Assembly: GCA_932521035.1 (NCBI GenBank)
Contig: CAKOAU010000005.1
Coordinates: 1-30,055, forward strand
Source: Oscheius dolichura
Taxonomy: Eukaryota; Nematoda; Chromadorea; Rhabditida; Rhabditidae
DNA: 30,055 bases
Direction of reading: 5' to 3'
The translations under genes and the position numbers were made by a program. This document shows positions 10,034 to 24,500 of the stretch, piece after piece. Positions within the stretch are counted from its first letter, which is position 1, and each line of letters begins with the position of its first letter. Below the pieces are notes generated by a model. It was given only the letters and a program-made list of their open reading frames with translations. It was not told the origin of the DNA and made no database searches.

Positions 10034-11483
10034 GAACGTTCGACCACTCTTCTTGTAGAGCTCGACGAGTAGAGTACGAATAATCCAAGATCGAATAAGG
10101 TTCGCTGACCGAATAGCGTTTTATAGCCCAAAAACTATTATAGTCCAAAAATAGGGGGTAAGCCAATACAAATCTCTTGGGCAATTTGAACAGGCCAGTA
10201 CGGAATAAAAGCCTAATGATTGGAGAACGTTCGACCACTCCTCTTGTAGAGCTCGACGAGTAGAGTACGAATAATCCAGGATCGAATAGGGTTTGCTGAC
10301 CGAATAGCGTTTTATAGCCCAAAAACTATTATAGTCCAAAAATAGGGGGTAAGCCAATACAAATCTCTTGGGCAATTTGAACAGGCCAGTACGGAATAAA
10401 AGCCTAATCATTGGAGAACGTTCGACCACTCTTCTTGTAGAGCTCGACGAGTAGAGTACGAATAATCCAAGATCGAATAGGGTTCGCTGACCGAATAGCG
10501 TTTTATAGCCCAAAAACTATTATAGTCCAAAAATAGGGGGTAAGCCAATACAAATCTCTTGGGCAATTTGAACAGGCCAGTACGGAATAAAAGCCTAATC
10601 ATTGGAGAACGTTCGACCACTCTTCTTGTAGAGCTCGACGAGTAGAGTACGAATACCCACAGAGCTAATAGGGTTGTCTGACCGAATAGCGTTTTATAGC
10701 CCAAAAACTATTATAATCCAGAAAAAGGTACAGTAATACGGGGCAGTTTTTGGAAAAGAGGGTAGGAGGTCCGAATTTGTGCTCATTCGAACCGCCTCAT
10801 CGAGCTGAGTCTAAAAAACCAGCTCCCGTCACAGGAGGACGCGTTTGAGCCACGTTATGGCACCTAGATCATAAACCAAGAGTTAAGCCAATACAAAACT
10901 CTTGGGCAATTTGAACAGGCCAGTACGGAATAAAAGCCTAATCATTGGAGAACGTTCGACCACTCTTCTTGTAGAGCTCGACGAGTAGAGTACGAATAAT
11001 CCAAGATCGAATAGGGTTCGCTGACCGAATAGCGTTTTATAGCCCAAAAACTATTATAGTCCAAAAATAGGGGGTAAGCCAATACAAATCTCTTGGGCAA
11101 TTTGAACAGGCCAGTACGGAATAAAAGCCTAATCATTGGAGAACGTTCGACCACTCTTCTTGTAGAGCTCGACGAGTAGAGTACGAATACCCACAGAGCT
11201 AATAGGGTTGTCTGACCGAATAGCGTTTTATAGCCCAAAAACTATTATAATCCAGAAAAAGGTACAGTAATACGGGGCAGTTTTTGGAAAAGAGGGTAGG
11301 AGGTCCGAATTTGTGCTCATTCGAACCGCCTCATCGAGCTGAGTCTAAAAAACCAGCTCCCGTCACAGGAGGACGCGTTTGAGCCACGTTATGGCACCTA
11401 GATCATAAACCAAGAGTTAAGCCAATACAAAACTCTTGGGCAATTTGAACAGGCCAGTACGGAATAAAAGCCTAATCATTGGA
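10034..11483. repeat. HOR block b-c-d-LC-d-LC (1450 bp)
   Basis: Unit starts are 10034 b, 10225 c, 10416 d, 10607 LC, 10950 d and 11141 LC. It is a 916-bp HOR followed by a dimer whose S unit is type d, the only d-L dimer outside a full HOR. Confidence 0.9.
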
Positions 11484-12742
11484 GAACGTTCGACCACTCT
11501 TCTTGTAGAGCTCGACGAGTAGAGTACGAATAATCCAAGATCGAATAAGGTTCGCTGACCGAATAGCGTTTTAAAGCCCAAAAACTATTATAGTCCAAAA
11601 ATAGGGGGTAAGCCAATACAAATCTCTTGGGCAATTTGAACAGGCCAGTACGGAATAAAAGCCTAATGATTGGAGAACGTTCGACCACTCCTCTTGTAGA
11701 GCTCGACGAGTAGAGTACGAATAATCCAGGATCGAATAGGGTTTGCTGACCGAATAGCGTTTTATAGCCCAAAAACTATTATAGTCCAAAAATAGGGGGT
11801 AAGCCAATACAAATCTCTTGGGCAATTTGAACAGGCCAGTACGGAATAAAAGCCTAATCATTGGAGAACGTTCGACCACTCTTCTTGTAGAGCTCGACGA
11901 GTAGAGTACGAATACCCACAGAGCTAATAGGGTTGTCTGACCGAATAGCGTTTTATAGCCCAAAAACTATTATAATCCAGAAAAAGGTACAGTAATACGG
12001 GGCAGTTTTTGGAAAAGAGGGTAGGAGGTCCGAATTTGTGCTCATTCGAACCGCCTCATCGAGCTGAGTCTAAAAAACCAGCTCCCGTCACAGGAGGACG
12101 CGTTTGAGCCACGTTATGGCACCTAGATCATAAACCAAGAGTTAAGCCAATACAAAACTCTTGGGCAATTTGAACAGGCCAGTACGGAATAAAAGCCTAA
12201 TGATTGGAGAACGTTCGACCACTCTTCTTGTAGAGCTCGACGAGTAGAGTACGAATAATCCAAGATCGAATAGGGTTCGCTGACCGAATAGCGTTTTATA
12301 GCCCAAAAACTATTATAGTCCAAAAATAGGGGGTAAGCCAATACAAATCTCTTGGGAAATTTGAACAGGCCAGTACGGAATAAAAGCCTAATCATTGGAG
12401 AACGTTCGACCACTCTTCTTGTAGAGCTCGACGAGTAGAGTACGAATACCCACAGAGCTAATAGGGTTGTCTGACCGAATAGCGTTTTATAGCCCAAAAA
12501 CTATTATAATCCAGAAAAAGGTACAGTAATACGGGGCAGTTTTTGGAAAAGAGGGTAGGAGGTCCGAATTTGTGCTCATTCGAACCGCCTCATCGAGCTG
12601 AGTCTAAAAAACCAGCTCCCGTCACAGGAGGACGCGTTTGAGCCACGTTATGGCACCTAGATCATAAACCAAGAGTTAAGCCAATACAAAACTCTTGGGC
12701 AATTTGAACAGGCCAGTACGGAATAAAAGCCTAATCATTGGA
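11484..12742. repeat. HOR block b*-c-LG-a-LC (1259 bp), second copy
   Basis: Unit starts are 11484 b, 11675 c, 11866 LG, 12209 a and 12400 LC. It shares the T to A at unit position 91 of b (base 11574) with the block at 6791, 4693 bp upstream. Units on either side of the two blocks differ (a versus d), so the matching segment is confined to roughly this block. Confidence 0.9.
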
Positions 12743-15700
12743 GAACGTTCGACCACTCTTCTTGTAGAGCTCGACGAGTAGAGTACGAATAATCCAAGAT
12801 CGAATAAGGTTCGCTGACCGAATAGCGTTTTATAGCCCAAAAACTATTATAGTCCAAAAATAGGGGGTAAGCCAATACAAATCTCTTGGGCAATTTGAAC
12901 AGGCCAGTACGGAATAAAAGCCTAATGATTGGAGAACGTTCGACCACTCCTCTTGTAGAGCTCGACGAGTAGAGTACGAATAATCCAGGATCGAATAGGG
13001 TTTGCTGACCGAATAGCGTTTTATAGCCCAAAAACTATTATAGTCCAAAAATAGGGGGTAAGCCAATACAAATCTCTTGGGCAATTTGAACAGGCCAGTA
13101 CGGAATAAAAGCCTAATCATTGGAGAACGTTCGACCACTCTTCTTGTAGAGCTCGACGAGTAGAGTACGAATAATCCAAGATCGAATAGGGTTCGCTGAC
13201 CGAATAGCGTTTTATAGCCCAAAAACTATTATAGTCCAAAAATAGGGGGTAAGCCAATACAAATCTCTTGGGAAATTTGAACAGGCCAGTACGGAATAAA
13301 AGCCTAATCATTGGAGAACGTTCGACCACTCTTCTTGTAGAGCTCGACGAGTAGAGTACGAATACCCACAGAGCTAATAGGGTTGTCTGACCGAATAGCG
13401 TTTTATAGCCCAAAAACTATTATAATCCAGAAAAAGGTACAGTAATACGGGGCAGTTTTTGGAAAAGAGGGTAGGAGGTCCGAATTTGTGCTCATTCGAA
13501 CCGCCTCATCGAGCTGAGTCTAAAAAACCAGCTCCCGTCACAGGAGGACGCGTTTGAGCCACGTTATGGCACCTAGATCATAAACCAAGAGTTAAGCCAA
13601 TACAAAACTCTTGGGCAATTTGAACAGGCCAGTACGGAATAAAAGCCTAATCATTGGAGAACGTTCGACCACTCTTCTTGTAGAGCTCGACGAGTAGAGT
13701 ACGAATAATCCAAGATCGAATAAGGTTCGCTGACCGAATAGCGTTTTATAGCCCAAAAACTATTATAGTCCAAAAATAGGGGGTAAGCCAATACAAATCT
13801 CTTGGGCAATTTGAACAGGCCAGTACGGAATAAAAGCCTAATGATTGGAGAACGTTCGACCACTCCTCTTGTAGAGCTCGACGAGTAGAGTACGAATAAT
13901 CCAGGATCGAATAGGGTTTGCTGACCGAATAGCGTTTTATAGCCCAAAAACTATTATAGTCCAAAAATAGGGGGTAAGCCAATACAAATCTCTTGGGCAA
14001 TTTGAACAGGCCAGTACGGAATAAAAGCCTAATCATTGGAGAACGTTCGACCACTCTTCTTGTAGAGCTCGACGAGTAGAGTACGAATAATCCAAGATCG
14101 AATAGGGTTCGCTGACCGAATAGCGTTTTATAGCCCAAAAACTATTATAGTCCAAAAATAGGGGGTAAGCCAATACAAATCTCTTGGGAAATTTGAACAG
14201 GCCAGTACGGAATAAAAGCCTAATCATTGGAGAACGTTCGACCACTCTTCTTGTAGAGCTCGACGAGTAGAGTACGAATACCCACAGAGCTAATAGGGTT
14301 GTCTGACCGAATAGCGTTTTATAGCCCAAAAACTATTATAATCCAGAAAAAGGTACAGTAATACGGGGCAGTTTTTGGAAAAGAGGGTAGGAGGTCCGAA
14401 TTTGTGCTCATTCGAACCGCCTCATCGAGCTGAGTCTAAAAAACCAGCTCCCGTCACAGGAGGACGCGTTTGAGCCACGTTATGGCACCTAGATCATAAA
14501 CCAAGAGTTAAGCCAATACAAAACTCTTGGGCAATTTGAACAGGCCAGTACGGAATAAAAGCCTAATCATTGGAGAACGTTCGACCACTCTTCTTGTAGA
14601 GCTCGACGAGTAGAGTACGAATAATCCAAGATCGAATAAGGTTCGCTGACCGAATAGCGTTTTATAGCCCAAAAACTATTATAGTCCAAAAATAGGGGGT
14701 AAGCCAATACAAATCTCTTGGGCAATTTGAACAGGCCAGTACGGAATAAAAGCCTAATGATTGGAGAACGTTCGACCACTCCTCTTGTAGAGCTCGACGA
14801 GTAGAGTACGAATAATCCAGGATCGAATAGGGTTTGCTGACCGAATAGCGTTTTATAGCCCAAAAACTATTATAGTCCAAAAATAGGGGGTAAGCCAATA
14901 CAAATCTCTTGGGCAATTTGAACAGGCCAGTACGGAATAAAAGCCTAATCATTGGAGAACGTTCGACCACTCTTCTTGTAGAGCTCGACGAGTAGAGTAC
15001 GAATAATCCAAGATCGAATAGGGTTCGCTGACCGAATAGCGTTTTATAGCCCAAAAACTATTATAGTCCAAAAATAGGGGGTAAGCCAATACAAATCTCT
15101 TGGGAAATTTGAACAGGCCAGTACGGAATAAAAGCCTAATCATTGGAGAACGTTCGACCACTCTTCTTGTAGAGCTCGACGAGTAGAGTACGAATACCCA
15201 CAGAGCTAATAGGGTTGTCTGACCGAATAGCGTTTTATAGCCCAAAAACTATTATAATCCAGAAAAAGGTACAGTAATACGGGGCAGTTTTTGGAAAAGA
15301 GGGTAGGAGGTCCGAATTTGTGCTCATTCGAACCGCCTCATCGAGCTGAGTCTAAAAAACCAGCTCCCGTCACAGGAGGACGCGTTTGAGCCACGTTATG
15401 GCACCTAGATCATAAACCAAGAGTTAAGCCAATACAAAACTCTTGGGCAATTTGAACAGGCCAGTACGGAATAAAAGCCTAATCATTGGAGAACGTTCGA
15501 CCACTCTTCTTGTAGAGCTCGACGAGTAGAGTACGAATAATCCAAGATCGAATAAGGTTCGCTGACCGAATAGCGTTTTATAGCCCAAAAACTATTATAG
15601 TCCAAAAATAGGGGGTAAGCCAATACAAATCTCTTGGGCAATTTGAACAGGCCAGTACGGAATAAAAGCCTAATGATTGGAGAACGTTCGACCACTCCTC

Positions 15701-18700
15701 TTGTAGAGCTCGACGAGTAGAGTACGAATAATCCAGGATCGAATAGGGTTTGCTGACCGAATAGCGTTTTATAGCCCAAAAACTATTATAGTCCAAAAAT
15801 AGGGGGTAAGCCAATACAAATCTCTTGGGCAATTTGAACAGGCCAGTACGGAATAAAAGCCTAATCATTGGAGAACGTTCGACCACTCTTCTTGTAGAGC
15901 TCGACGAGTAGAGTACGAATAATCCAAGATCGAATAGGGTTCGCTGACCGAATAGCGTTTTATAGCCCAAAAACTATTATAGTCCAAAAATAGGGGGTAA
16001 GCCAATACAAATCTCTTGGGAAATTTGAACAGGCCAGTACGGAATAAAAGCCTAATCATTGGAGAACGTTCGACCACTCTTCTTGTAGAGCTCGACGAGT
16101 AGAGTACGAATACCCACAGAGCTAATAGGGTTGTCTGACCGAATAGCGTTTTATAGCCCAAAAACTATTATAATCCAGAAAAAGGTACAGTAATACGGGG
16201 CAGTTTTTGGAAAAGAGGGTAGGAGGTCCGAATTTGTGCTCATTCGAACCGCCTCATCGAGCTGAGTCTAAAAAACCAGCTCCCGTCACAGGAGGACGCG
16301 TTTGAGCCACGTTATGGCACCTAGATCATAAACCAAGAGTTAAGCCAATACAAAACTCTTGGGCAATTTGAACAGGCCAGTACGGAATAAAAGCCTAATC
16401 ATTGGAGAACGTTCGACCACTCTTCTTGTAGAGCTCGACGAGTAGAGTACGAATAATCCAAGATCGAATAAGGTTCGCTGACCGAATAGCGTTTTATAGC
16501 CCAAAAACTATTATAGTCCAAAAATAGGGGGTAAGCCAATACAAATCTCTTGGGCAATTTGAACAGGCCAGTACGGAATAAAAGCCTAATGATTGGAGAA
16601 CGTTCGACCACTCCTCTTGTAGAGCTCGACGAGTAGAGTACGAATAATCCAGGATCGAATAGGGTTTGCTGACCGAATAGCGTTTTATAGCCCAAAAACT
16701 ATTATAGTCCAAAAATAGGGGGTAAGCCAATACAAATCTCTTGGGCAATTTGAACAGGCCAGTACGGAATAAAAGCCTAATCATTGGAGAACGTTCGACC
16801 ACTCTTCTTGTAGAGCTCGACGAGTAGAGTACGAATAATCCAAGATCGAATAGGGTTCGCTGACCGAATAGCGTTTTATAGCCCAAAAACTATTATAGTC
16901 CAAAAATAGGGGGTAAGCCAATACAAATCTCTTGGGAAATTTGAACAGGCCAGTACGGAATAAAAGCCTAATCATTGGAGAACGTTCGACCACTCTTCTT
17001 GTAGAGCTCGACGAGTAGAGTACGAATACCCACAGAGCTAATAGGGTTGTCTGACCGAATAGCGTTTTATAGCCCAAAAACTATTATAATCCAGAAAAAG
17101 GTACAGTAATACGGGGCAGTTTTTGGAAAAGAGGGTAGGAGGTCCGAATTTGTGCTCATTCGAACCGCCTCATCGAGCTGAGTCTAAAAAACCAGCTCCC
17201 GTCACAGGAGGACGCGTTTGAGCCACGTTATGGCACCTAGATCATAAACCAAGAGTTAAGCCAATACAAAACTCTTGGGCAATTTGAACAGGCCAGTACG
17301 GAATAAAAGCCTAATCATTGGAGAACGTTCGACCACTCTTCTTGTAGAGCTCGACGAGTAGAGTACGAATAATCCAAGATCGAATAAGGTTCGCTGACCG
17401 AATAGCGTTTTATAGCCCAAAAACTATTATAGTCCAAAAATAGGGGGTAAGCCAATACAAATCTCTTGGGCAATTTGAACAGGCCAGTACGGAATAAAAG
17501 CCTAATGATTGGAGAACGTTCGACCACTCCTCTTGTAGAGCTCGACGAGTAGAGTACGAATAATCCAGGATCGAATAGGGTTTGCTGACCGAATAGCGTT
17601 TTATAGCCCAAAAACTATTATAGTCCAAAAATAGGGGGTAAGCCAATACAAATCTCTTGGGCAATTTGAACAGGCCAGTACGGAATAAAAGCCTAATCAT
17701 TGGAGAACGTTCGACCACTCTTCTTGTAGAGCTCGACGAGTAGAGTACGAATAATCCAAGATCGAATAGGGTTCGCTGACCGAATAGCGTTTTATAGCCC
17801 AAAAACTATTATAGTCCAAAAATAGGGGGTAAGCCAATACAAATCTCTTGGGAAATTTGAACAGGCCAGTACGGAATAAAAGCCTAATCATTGGAGAACG
17901 TTCGACCACTCTTCTTGTAGAGCTCGACGAGTAGAGTACGAATACCCACAGAGCTAATAGGGTTGTCTGACCGAATAGCGTTTTATAGCCCAAAAACTAT
18001 TATAATCCAGAAAAAGGTACAGTAATACGGGGCAGTTTTTGGAAAAGAGGGTAGGAGGTCCGAATTTGTGCTCATTCGAACCGCCTCATCGAGCTGAGTC
18101 TAAAAAACCAGCTCCCGTCACAGGAGGACGCGTTTGAGCCACGTTATGGCACCTAGATCATAAACCAAGAGTTAAGCCAATACAAAACTCTTGGGCAATT
18201 TGAACAGGCCAGTACGGAATAAAAGCCTAATCATTGGAGAACGTTCGACCACTCTTCTTGTAGAGCTCGACGAGTAGAGTACGAATAATCCAAGATCGAA
18301 TAAGGTTCGCTGACCGAATAGCGTTTTATAGCCCAAAAACTATTATAGTCCAAAAATAGGGGGTAAGCCAATACAAATCTCTTGGGCAATTTGAACAGGC
18401 CAGTACGGAATAAAAGCCTAATGATTGGAGAACGTTCGACCACTCCTCTTGTAGAGCTCGACGAGTAGAGTACGAATAATCCAGGATCGAATAGGGTTTG
18501 CTGACCGAATAGCGTTTTATAGCCCAAAAACTATTATAGTCCAAAAATAGGGGGTAAGCCAATACAAATCTCTTGGGCAATTTGAACAGGCCAGTACGGA
18601 ATAAAAGCCTAATCATTGGAGAACGTTCGACCACTCTTCTTGTAGAGCTCGACGAGTAGAGTACGAATAATCCAAGATCGAATAGGGTTCGCTGACCGAA

Positions 18701-19154
18701 TAGCGTTTTATAGCCCAAAAACTATTATAGTCCAAAAATAGGGGGTAAGCCAATACAAATCTCTTGGGAAATTTGAACAGGCCAGTACGGAATAAAAGCC
18801 TAATCATTGGAGAACGTTCGACCACTCTTCTTGTAGAGCTCGACGAGTAGAGTACGAATACCCACAGAGCTAATAGGGTTGTCTGACCGAATAGCGTTTT
18901 ATAGCCCAAAAACTATTATAATCCAGAAAAAGGTACAGTAATACGGGGCAGTTTTTGGAAAAGAGGGTAGGAGGTCCGAATTTGTGCTCATTCGAACCGC
19001 CTCATCGAGCTGAGCCTAAAAAACCAGCTCCCGTCACAGGAGGACGCGTTTGAGCCACGTTATGGCACCTAGATCATAAACCAAGAGTTAAGCCAATACA
19101 AAACTCTTGGGCAATTTGAACAGGCCAGTACGGAATAAAAGCCTAATCATTGGA
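12743..19154. repeat. Seven tandem 916-bp HORs b-c-a-LC
   Basis: Copies start at 12743, 13659, 14575, 15491, 16407, 17323 and 18239, each b (191), c (191), a (191) and L (343). By eye the copies are identical except for T to C at 19015 in the seventh L unit. This is the most regular part of the array and suggests very recent tandem amplification of the 916-bp unit. Confidence 0.92.
19015..19015. other. T to C variant in the L segment
   Basis: This L reads GAGCCTAAA where most read GAGTCTAAA. The same change is at 28714 and 29057 and nowhere else that I saw, linking this L to two L-type units about 10 kb away. Confidence 0.8.
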
Positions 19155-20986
19155 GAACGTTCGACCACTCTTCTTGTAGAGCTCGACGAGTAGAGTACGA
19201 ATAATCCAAGATCGAATAAGGTTCGCTGACCGAATAGCGTTTTATAGCCCAAAAACTATTATAGTCCAAAAATAGGGGGTAAGCCAATACAAATCTCTTG
19301 GGCAATTTGAACAGGCCAGTACGGAATAAAAGCCTAATGATTGGAGAACGTTCGACCACTCCTCTTGTAGAGCTCGACGAGTAGAGTACGAATAATCCAG
19401 GATCGAATAGGGTTTGCTGACCGAATAGCGTTTTATAGCCCAAAAACTATTATAGTCCAAAAATAGGGGGTAAGCCAATACAAATCTCTTGGGCAATTTG
19501 AACAGGCCAGTACGGAATAAAAGCCTAATCATTGGAGAACGTTCGACCACTCTTCTTGTAGAGCTCGACGAGTAGAGTACGAATAATCCAAGATCGAATA
19601 GGGTTCGCTGACCGAATAGCGTTTTATAGCCCAAAAACTATTATAGTCCAAAAATAGGGGGTAAGCCAATACAAATCTCTTGGGCAATTTGAACAGGCCA
19701 GTACGGAATAAAAGCCTAATCATTGGAGAACGTTCGACCACTCTTCTTGTAGAGCTCGACGAGTAGAGTACGAATACCCACAGAGCTAATAGGGTTGTCT
19801 GACCGAATAGCGTTTTATAGCCCAAAAACTATTATAATCCAGAAAAAGGTACAGTAATACGGGGCAGTTTTTGGAAAAGAGGGTAGGAGGTCCGAATTTG
19901 TGCTCATTCGAACCGCCTCATCGAGCTGAGTCTAAAAAACCAGCTCCCGTCACAGGAGGACGCGTTTGAGCCACGTTATGGCACCTAGATCATAAACCAA
20001 GAGTTAAGCCAATACAAAACTCTTGGGCAATTTGAACAGGCCAGTACGGAATAAAAGCCTAATCATTGGAGAACGTTCGACCACTCTTCTTGTAGAGCTC
20101 GACGAGTAGAGTACGAATAATCCAAGATCGAATAAGGTTCGCTGACCGAATAGCGTTTTATAGCCCAAAAACTATTATAGTCCAAAAATAGGGGGTAAGC
20201 CAATACAAATCTCTTGGGCAATTTGAACAGGCCAGTACGGAATAAAAGCCTAATGATTGGAGAACGTTCGACCACTCCTCTTGTAGAGCTCGACGAGTAG
20301 AGTACGAATAATCCAGGATCGAATAGGGTTTGCTGACCGAATAGCGTTTTATAGCCCAAAAACTATTATAGTCCAAAAATAGGGGGTAAGCCAATACAAA
20401 TCTCTTGGGCAATTTGAACAGGCCAGTACGGAATAAAAGCCTAATCATTGGAGAACGTTCGACCACTCTTCTTGTAGAGCTCGACGAGTAGAGTACGAAT
20501 AATCCAAGATCGAATAGGGTTCGCTGACCGAATAGCGTTTTATAGCCCAAAAACTATTATAGTCCAAAAATAGGGGGTAAGCCAATACAAATCTCTTGGG
20601 CAATTTGAACAGGCCAGTACGGAATAAAAGCCTAATCATTGGAGAACGTTCGACCACTCTTCTTGTAGAGCTCGACGAGTAGAGTACGAATACCCACAGA
20701 GCTAATAGGGTTGTCTGACCGAATAGCGTTTTATAGCCCAAAAACTATTATAATCCAGAAAAAGGTACAGTAATACGGGGCAGTTTTTGGAAAAGAGGGT
20801 AGGAGGTCCGAATTTGTGCTCATTCGAACCGCCTCATCGAGCTGAGTCTAAAAAACCAGCTCCCGTCACAGGAGGACGCGTTTGAGCCACGTTATGGCAC
20901 CTAGATCATAAACCAAGAGTTAAGCCAATACAAAACTCTTGGGCAATTTGAACAGGCCAGTACGGAATAAAAGCCTAATGATTGGA
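19155..20986. repeat. Two tandem 916-bp HORs b-c-d-L
   Basis: Copies start at 19155 and 20071. The third S unit is type d (C149). The second copy ends in an LG unit (G at 20980) and is followed by an a unit rather than b. Confidence 0.9.
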
Positions 20987-21520
20987 GAACGTTCGACCAC
21001 TCTTCTTGTAGAGCTCGACGAGTAGAGTACGAATAATCCAAGATCGAATAGGGTTCGCTGACCGAATAGCGTTTTATAGCCCAAAAACTATTATAGTCCA
21101 AAAATAGGGGGTAAGCCAATACAAATCTCTTGGGAAATTTGAACAGGCCAGTACGGAATAAAAGCCTAATCATTGGAGAACGTTCGACCACTCTTCTTGT
21201 AGAGCTCGACGAGTAGAGTACGAATACCCACAGAGCTAATAGGGTTGTCTGACCGAATAGCGTTTTATAGCCCAAAAACTATTATAATCCAGAAAAAGGT
21301 ACAGTAATACGGGGCAGTTTTTGGAAAAGAGGGTAGGAGGTCCGAATTTGTGCTCATTCGAACCGCCTCATCGAGCTGAGTCTAAAAAACCAGCTCCCGT
21401 CACAGGAGGACGCGTTTGAGCCACGTTATGGCACCTAGATCATAAACCAAGAGTTAAGCCAATACAAAACTCTTGGGCAATTTGAACAGGCCAGTACGGA
21501 ATAAAAGCCTAATCATTGGA
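20987..21520. repeat. a-LC dimer (534 bp) interrupting the 916-bp HORs
   Basis: Unit starts are 20987 a and 21178 LC. It is the only dimer inside the regular 3' half. The preceding LG and following b reproduce the LG-a-LC-b context of the 5' blocks. Confidence 0.9.
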
Positions 21521-24500
21521 GAACGTTCGACCACTCTTCTTGTAGAGCTCGACGAGTAGAGTACGAATAATCCAAGATCGAATAAGGTTCGCTGACCGAA
21601 TAGCGTTTTATAGCCCAAAAACTATTATAGTCCAAAAATAGGGGGTAAGCCAATACAAATCTCTTGGGCAATTTGAACAGGCCAGTACGGAATAAAAGCC
21701 TAATGATTGGAGAACGTTCGACCACTCCTCTTGTAGAGCTCGACGAGTAGAGTACGAATAATCCAGGATCGAATAGGGTTTGCTGACCGAATAGCGTTTT
21801 ATAGCCCAAAAACTATTATAGTCCAAAAATAGGGGGTAAGCCAATACAAATCTCTTGGGCAATTTGAACAGGCCAGTACGGAATAAAAGCCTAATCATTG
21901 GAGAACGTTCGACCACTCTTCTTGTAGAGCTCGACGAGTAGAGTACGAATAATCCAAGATCGAATAGGGTTCGCTGACCGAATAGCGTTTTATAGCCCAA
22001 AAACTATTATAGTCCAAAAATAGGGGGTAAGCCAATACAAATCTCTTGGGAAATTTGAACAGGCCAGTACGGAATAAAAGCCTAATCATTGGAGAACGTT
22101 CGACCACTCTTCTTGTAGAGCTCGACGAGTAGAGTACGAATACCCACAGAGCTAATAGGGTTGTCTGACCGAATAGCGTTTTATAGCCCAAAAACTATTA
22201 TAATCCAGAAAAAGGTACAGTAATACGGGGCAGTTTTTGGAAAAGAGGGTAGGAGGTCCGAATTTGTGCTCATTCGAACCGCCTCATCGAGCTGAGTCTA
22301 AAAAACCAGCTCCCGTCACAGGAGGACGCGTTTGAGCCACGTTATGGCACCTAGATCATAAACCAAGAGTTAAGCCAATACAAAACTCTTGGGCAATTTG
22401 AACAGGCCAGTACGGAATAAAAGCCTAATCATTGGAGAACGTTCGACCACTCTTCTTGTAGAGCTCGACGAGTAGAGTACGAATAATCCAAGATCGAATA
22501 AGGTTCGCTGACCGAATAGCGTTTTATAGCCCAAAAACTATTATAGTCCAAAAATAGGGGGTAAGCCAATACAAATCTCTTGGGCAATTTGAACAGGCCA
22601 GTACGGAATAAAAGCCTAATGATTGGAGAACGTTCGACCACTCCTCTTGTAGAGCTCGACGAGTAGAGTACGAATAATCCAGGATCGAATAGGGTTTGCT
22701 GACCGAATAGCGTTTTATAGCCCAAAAACTATTATAGTCCAAAAATAGGGGGTAAGCCAATACAAATCTCTTGGGCAATTTGAACAGGCCAGTACGGAAT
22801 AAAAGCCTAATCATTGGAGAACGTTCGACCACTCTTCTTGTAGAGCTCGACGAGTAGAGTACGAATAATCCAAGATCGAATAGGGTTCGCTGACCGAATA
22901 GCGTTTTATAGCCCAAAAACTATTATAGTCCAAAAATAGGGGGTAAGCCAATACAAATCTCTTGGGAAATTTGAACAGGCCAGTACGGAATAAAAGCCTA
23001 ATCATTGGAGAACGTTCGACCACTCTTCTTGTAGAGCTCGACGAGTAGAGTACGAATACCCACAGAGCTAATAGGGTTGTCTGACCGAATAGCGTTTTAT
23101 AGCCCAAAAACTATTATAATCCAGAAAAAGGTACAGTAATACGGGGCAGTTTTTGGAAAAGAGGGTAGGAGGTCCGAATTTGTGCTCATTCGAACCGCCT
23201 CATCGAGCTGAGTCTAAAAAACCAGCTCCCGTCACAGGAGGACGCGTTTGAGCCACGTTATGGCACCTAGATCATAAACCAAGAGTTAAGCCAATACAAA
23301 ACTCTTGGGCAATTTGAACAGGCCAGTACGGAATAAAAGCCTAATCATTGGAGAACGTTCGACCACTCTTCTTGTAGAGCTCGACGAGTAGAGTACGAAT
23401 AATCCAAGATCGAATAAGGTTCGCTGACCGAATAGCGTTTTATAGCCCAAAAACTATTATAGTCCAAAAATAGGGGGTAAGCCAATACAAATCTCTTGGG
23501 CAATTTGAACAGGCCAGTACGGAATAAAAGCCTAATGATTGGAGAACGTTCGACCACTCCTCTTGTAGAGCTCGACGAGTAGAGTACGAATAATCCAGGA
23601 TCGAATAGGGTTTGCTGACCGAATAGCGTTTTATAGCCCAAAAACTATTATAGTCCAAAAATAGGGGGTAAGCCAATACAAATCTCTTGGGCAATTTGAA
23701 CAGGCCAGTACGGAATAAAAGCCTAATCATTGGAGAACGTTCGACCACTCTTCTTGTAGAGCTCGACGAGTAGAGTACGAATAATCCAAGATCGAATAGG
23801 GTTCGCTGACCGAATAGCGTTTTATAGCCCAAAAACTATTATAGTCCAAAAATAGGGGGTAAGCCAATACAAATCTCTTGGGAAATTTGAACAGGCCAGT
23901 ACGGAATAAAAGCCTAATCATTGGAGAACGTTCGACCACTCTTCTTGTAGAGCTCGACGAGTAGAGTACGAATACCCACAGAGCTAATAGGGTTGTCTGA
24001 CCGAATAGCGTTTTATAGCCCAAAAACTATTATAATCCAGAAAAAGGTACAGTAATACGGGGCAGTTTTTGGAAAAGAGGGTAGGAGGTCCGAATTTGTG
24101 CTCATTCGAACCGCCTCATCGAGCTGAGTCTAAAAAACCAGCTCCCGTCACAGGAGGACGCGTTTGAGCCACGTTATGGCACCTAGATCATAAACCAAGA
24201 GTTAAGCCAATACAAAACTCTTGGGCAATTTGAACAGGCCAGTACGGAATAAAAGCCTAATCATTGGAGAACGTTCGACCACTCTTCTTGTAGAGCTCGA
24301 CGAGTAGAGTACGAATAATCCAAGATCGAATAAGGTTCGCTGACCGAATAGCGTTTTATAGCCCAAAAACTATTATAGTCCAAAAATAGGGGGTAAGCCA
24401 ATACAAATCTCTTGGGCAATTTGAACAGGCCAGTACGGAATAAAAGCCTAATGATTGGAGAACGTTCGACCACTCCTCTTGTAGAGCTCGACGAGTAGAG

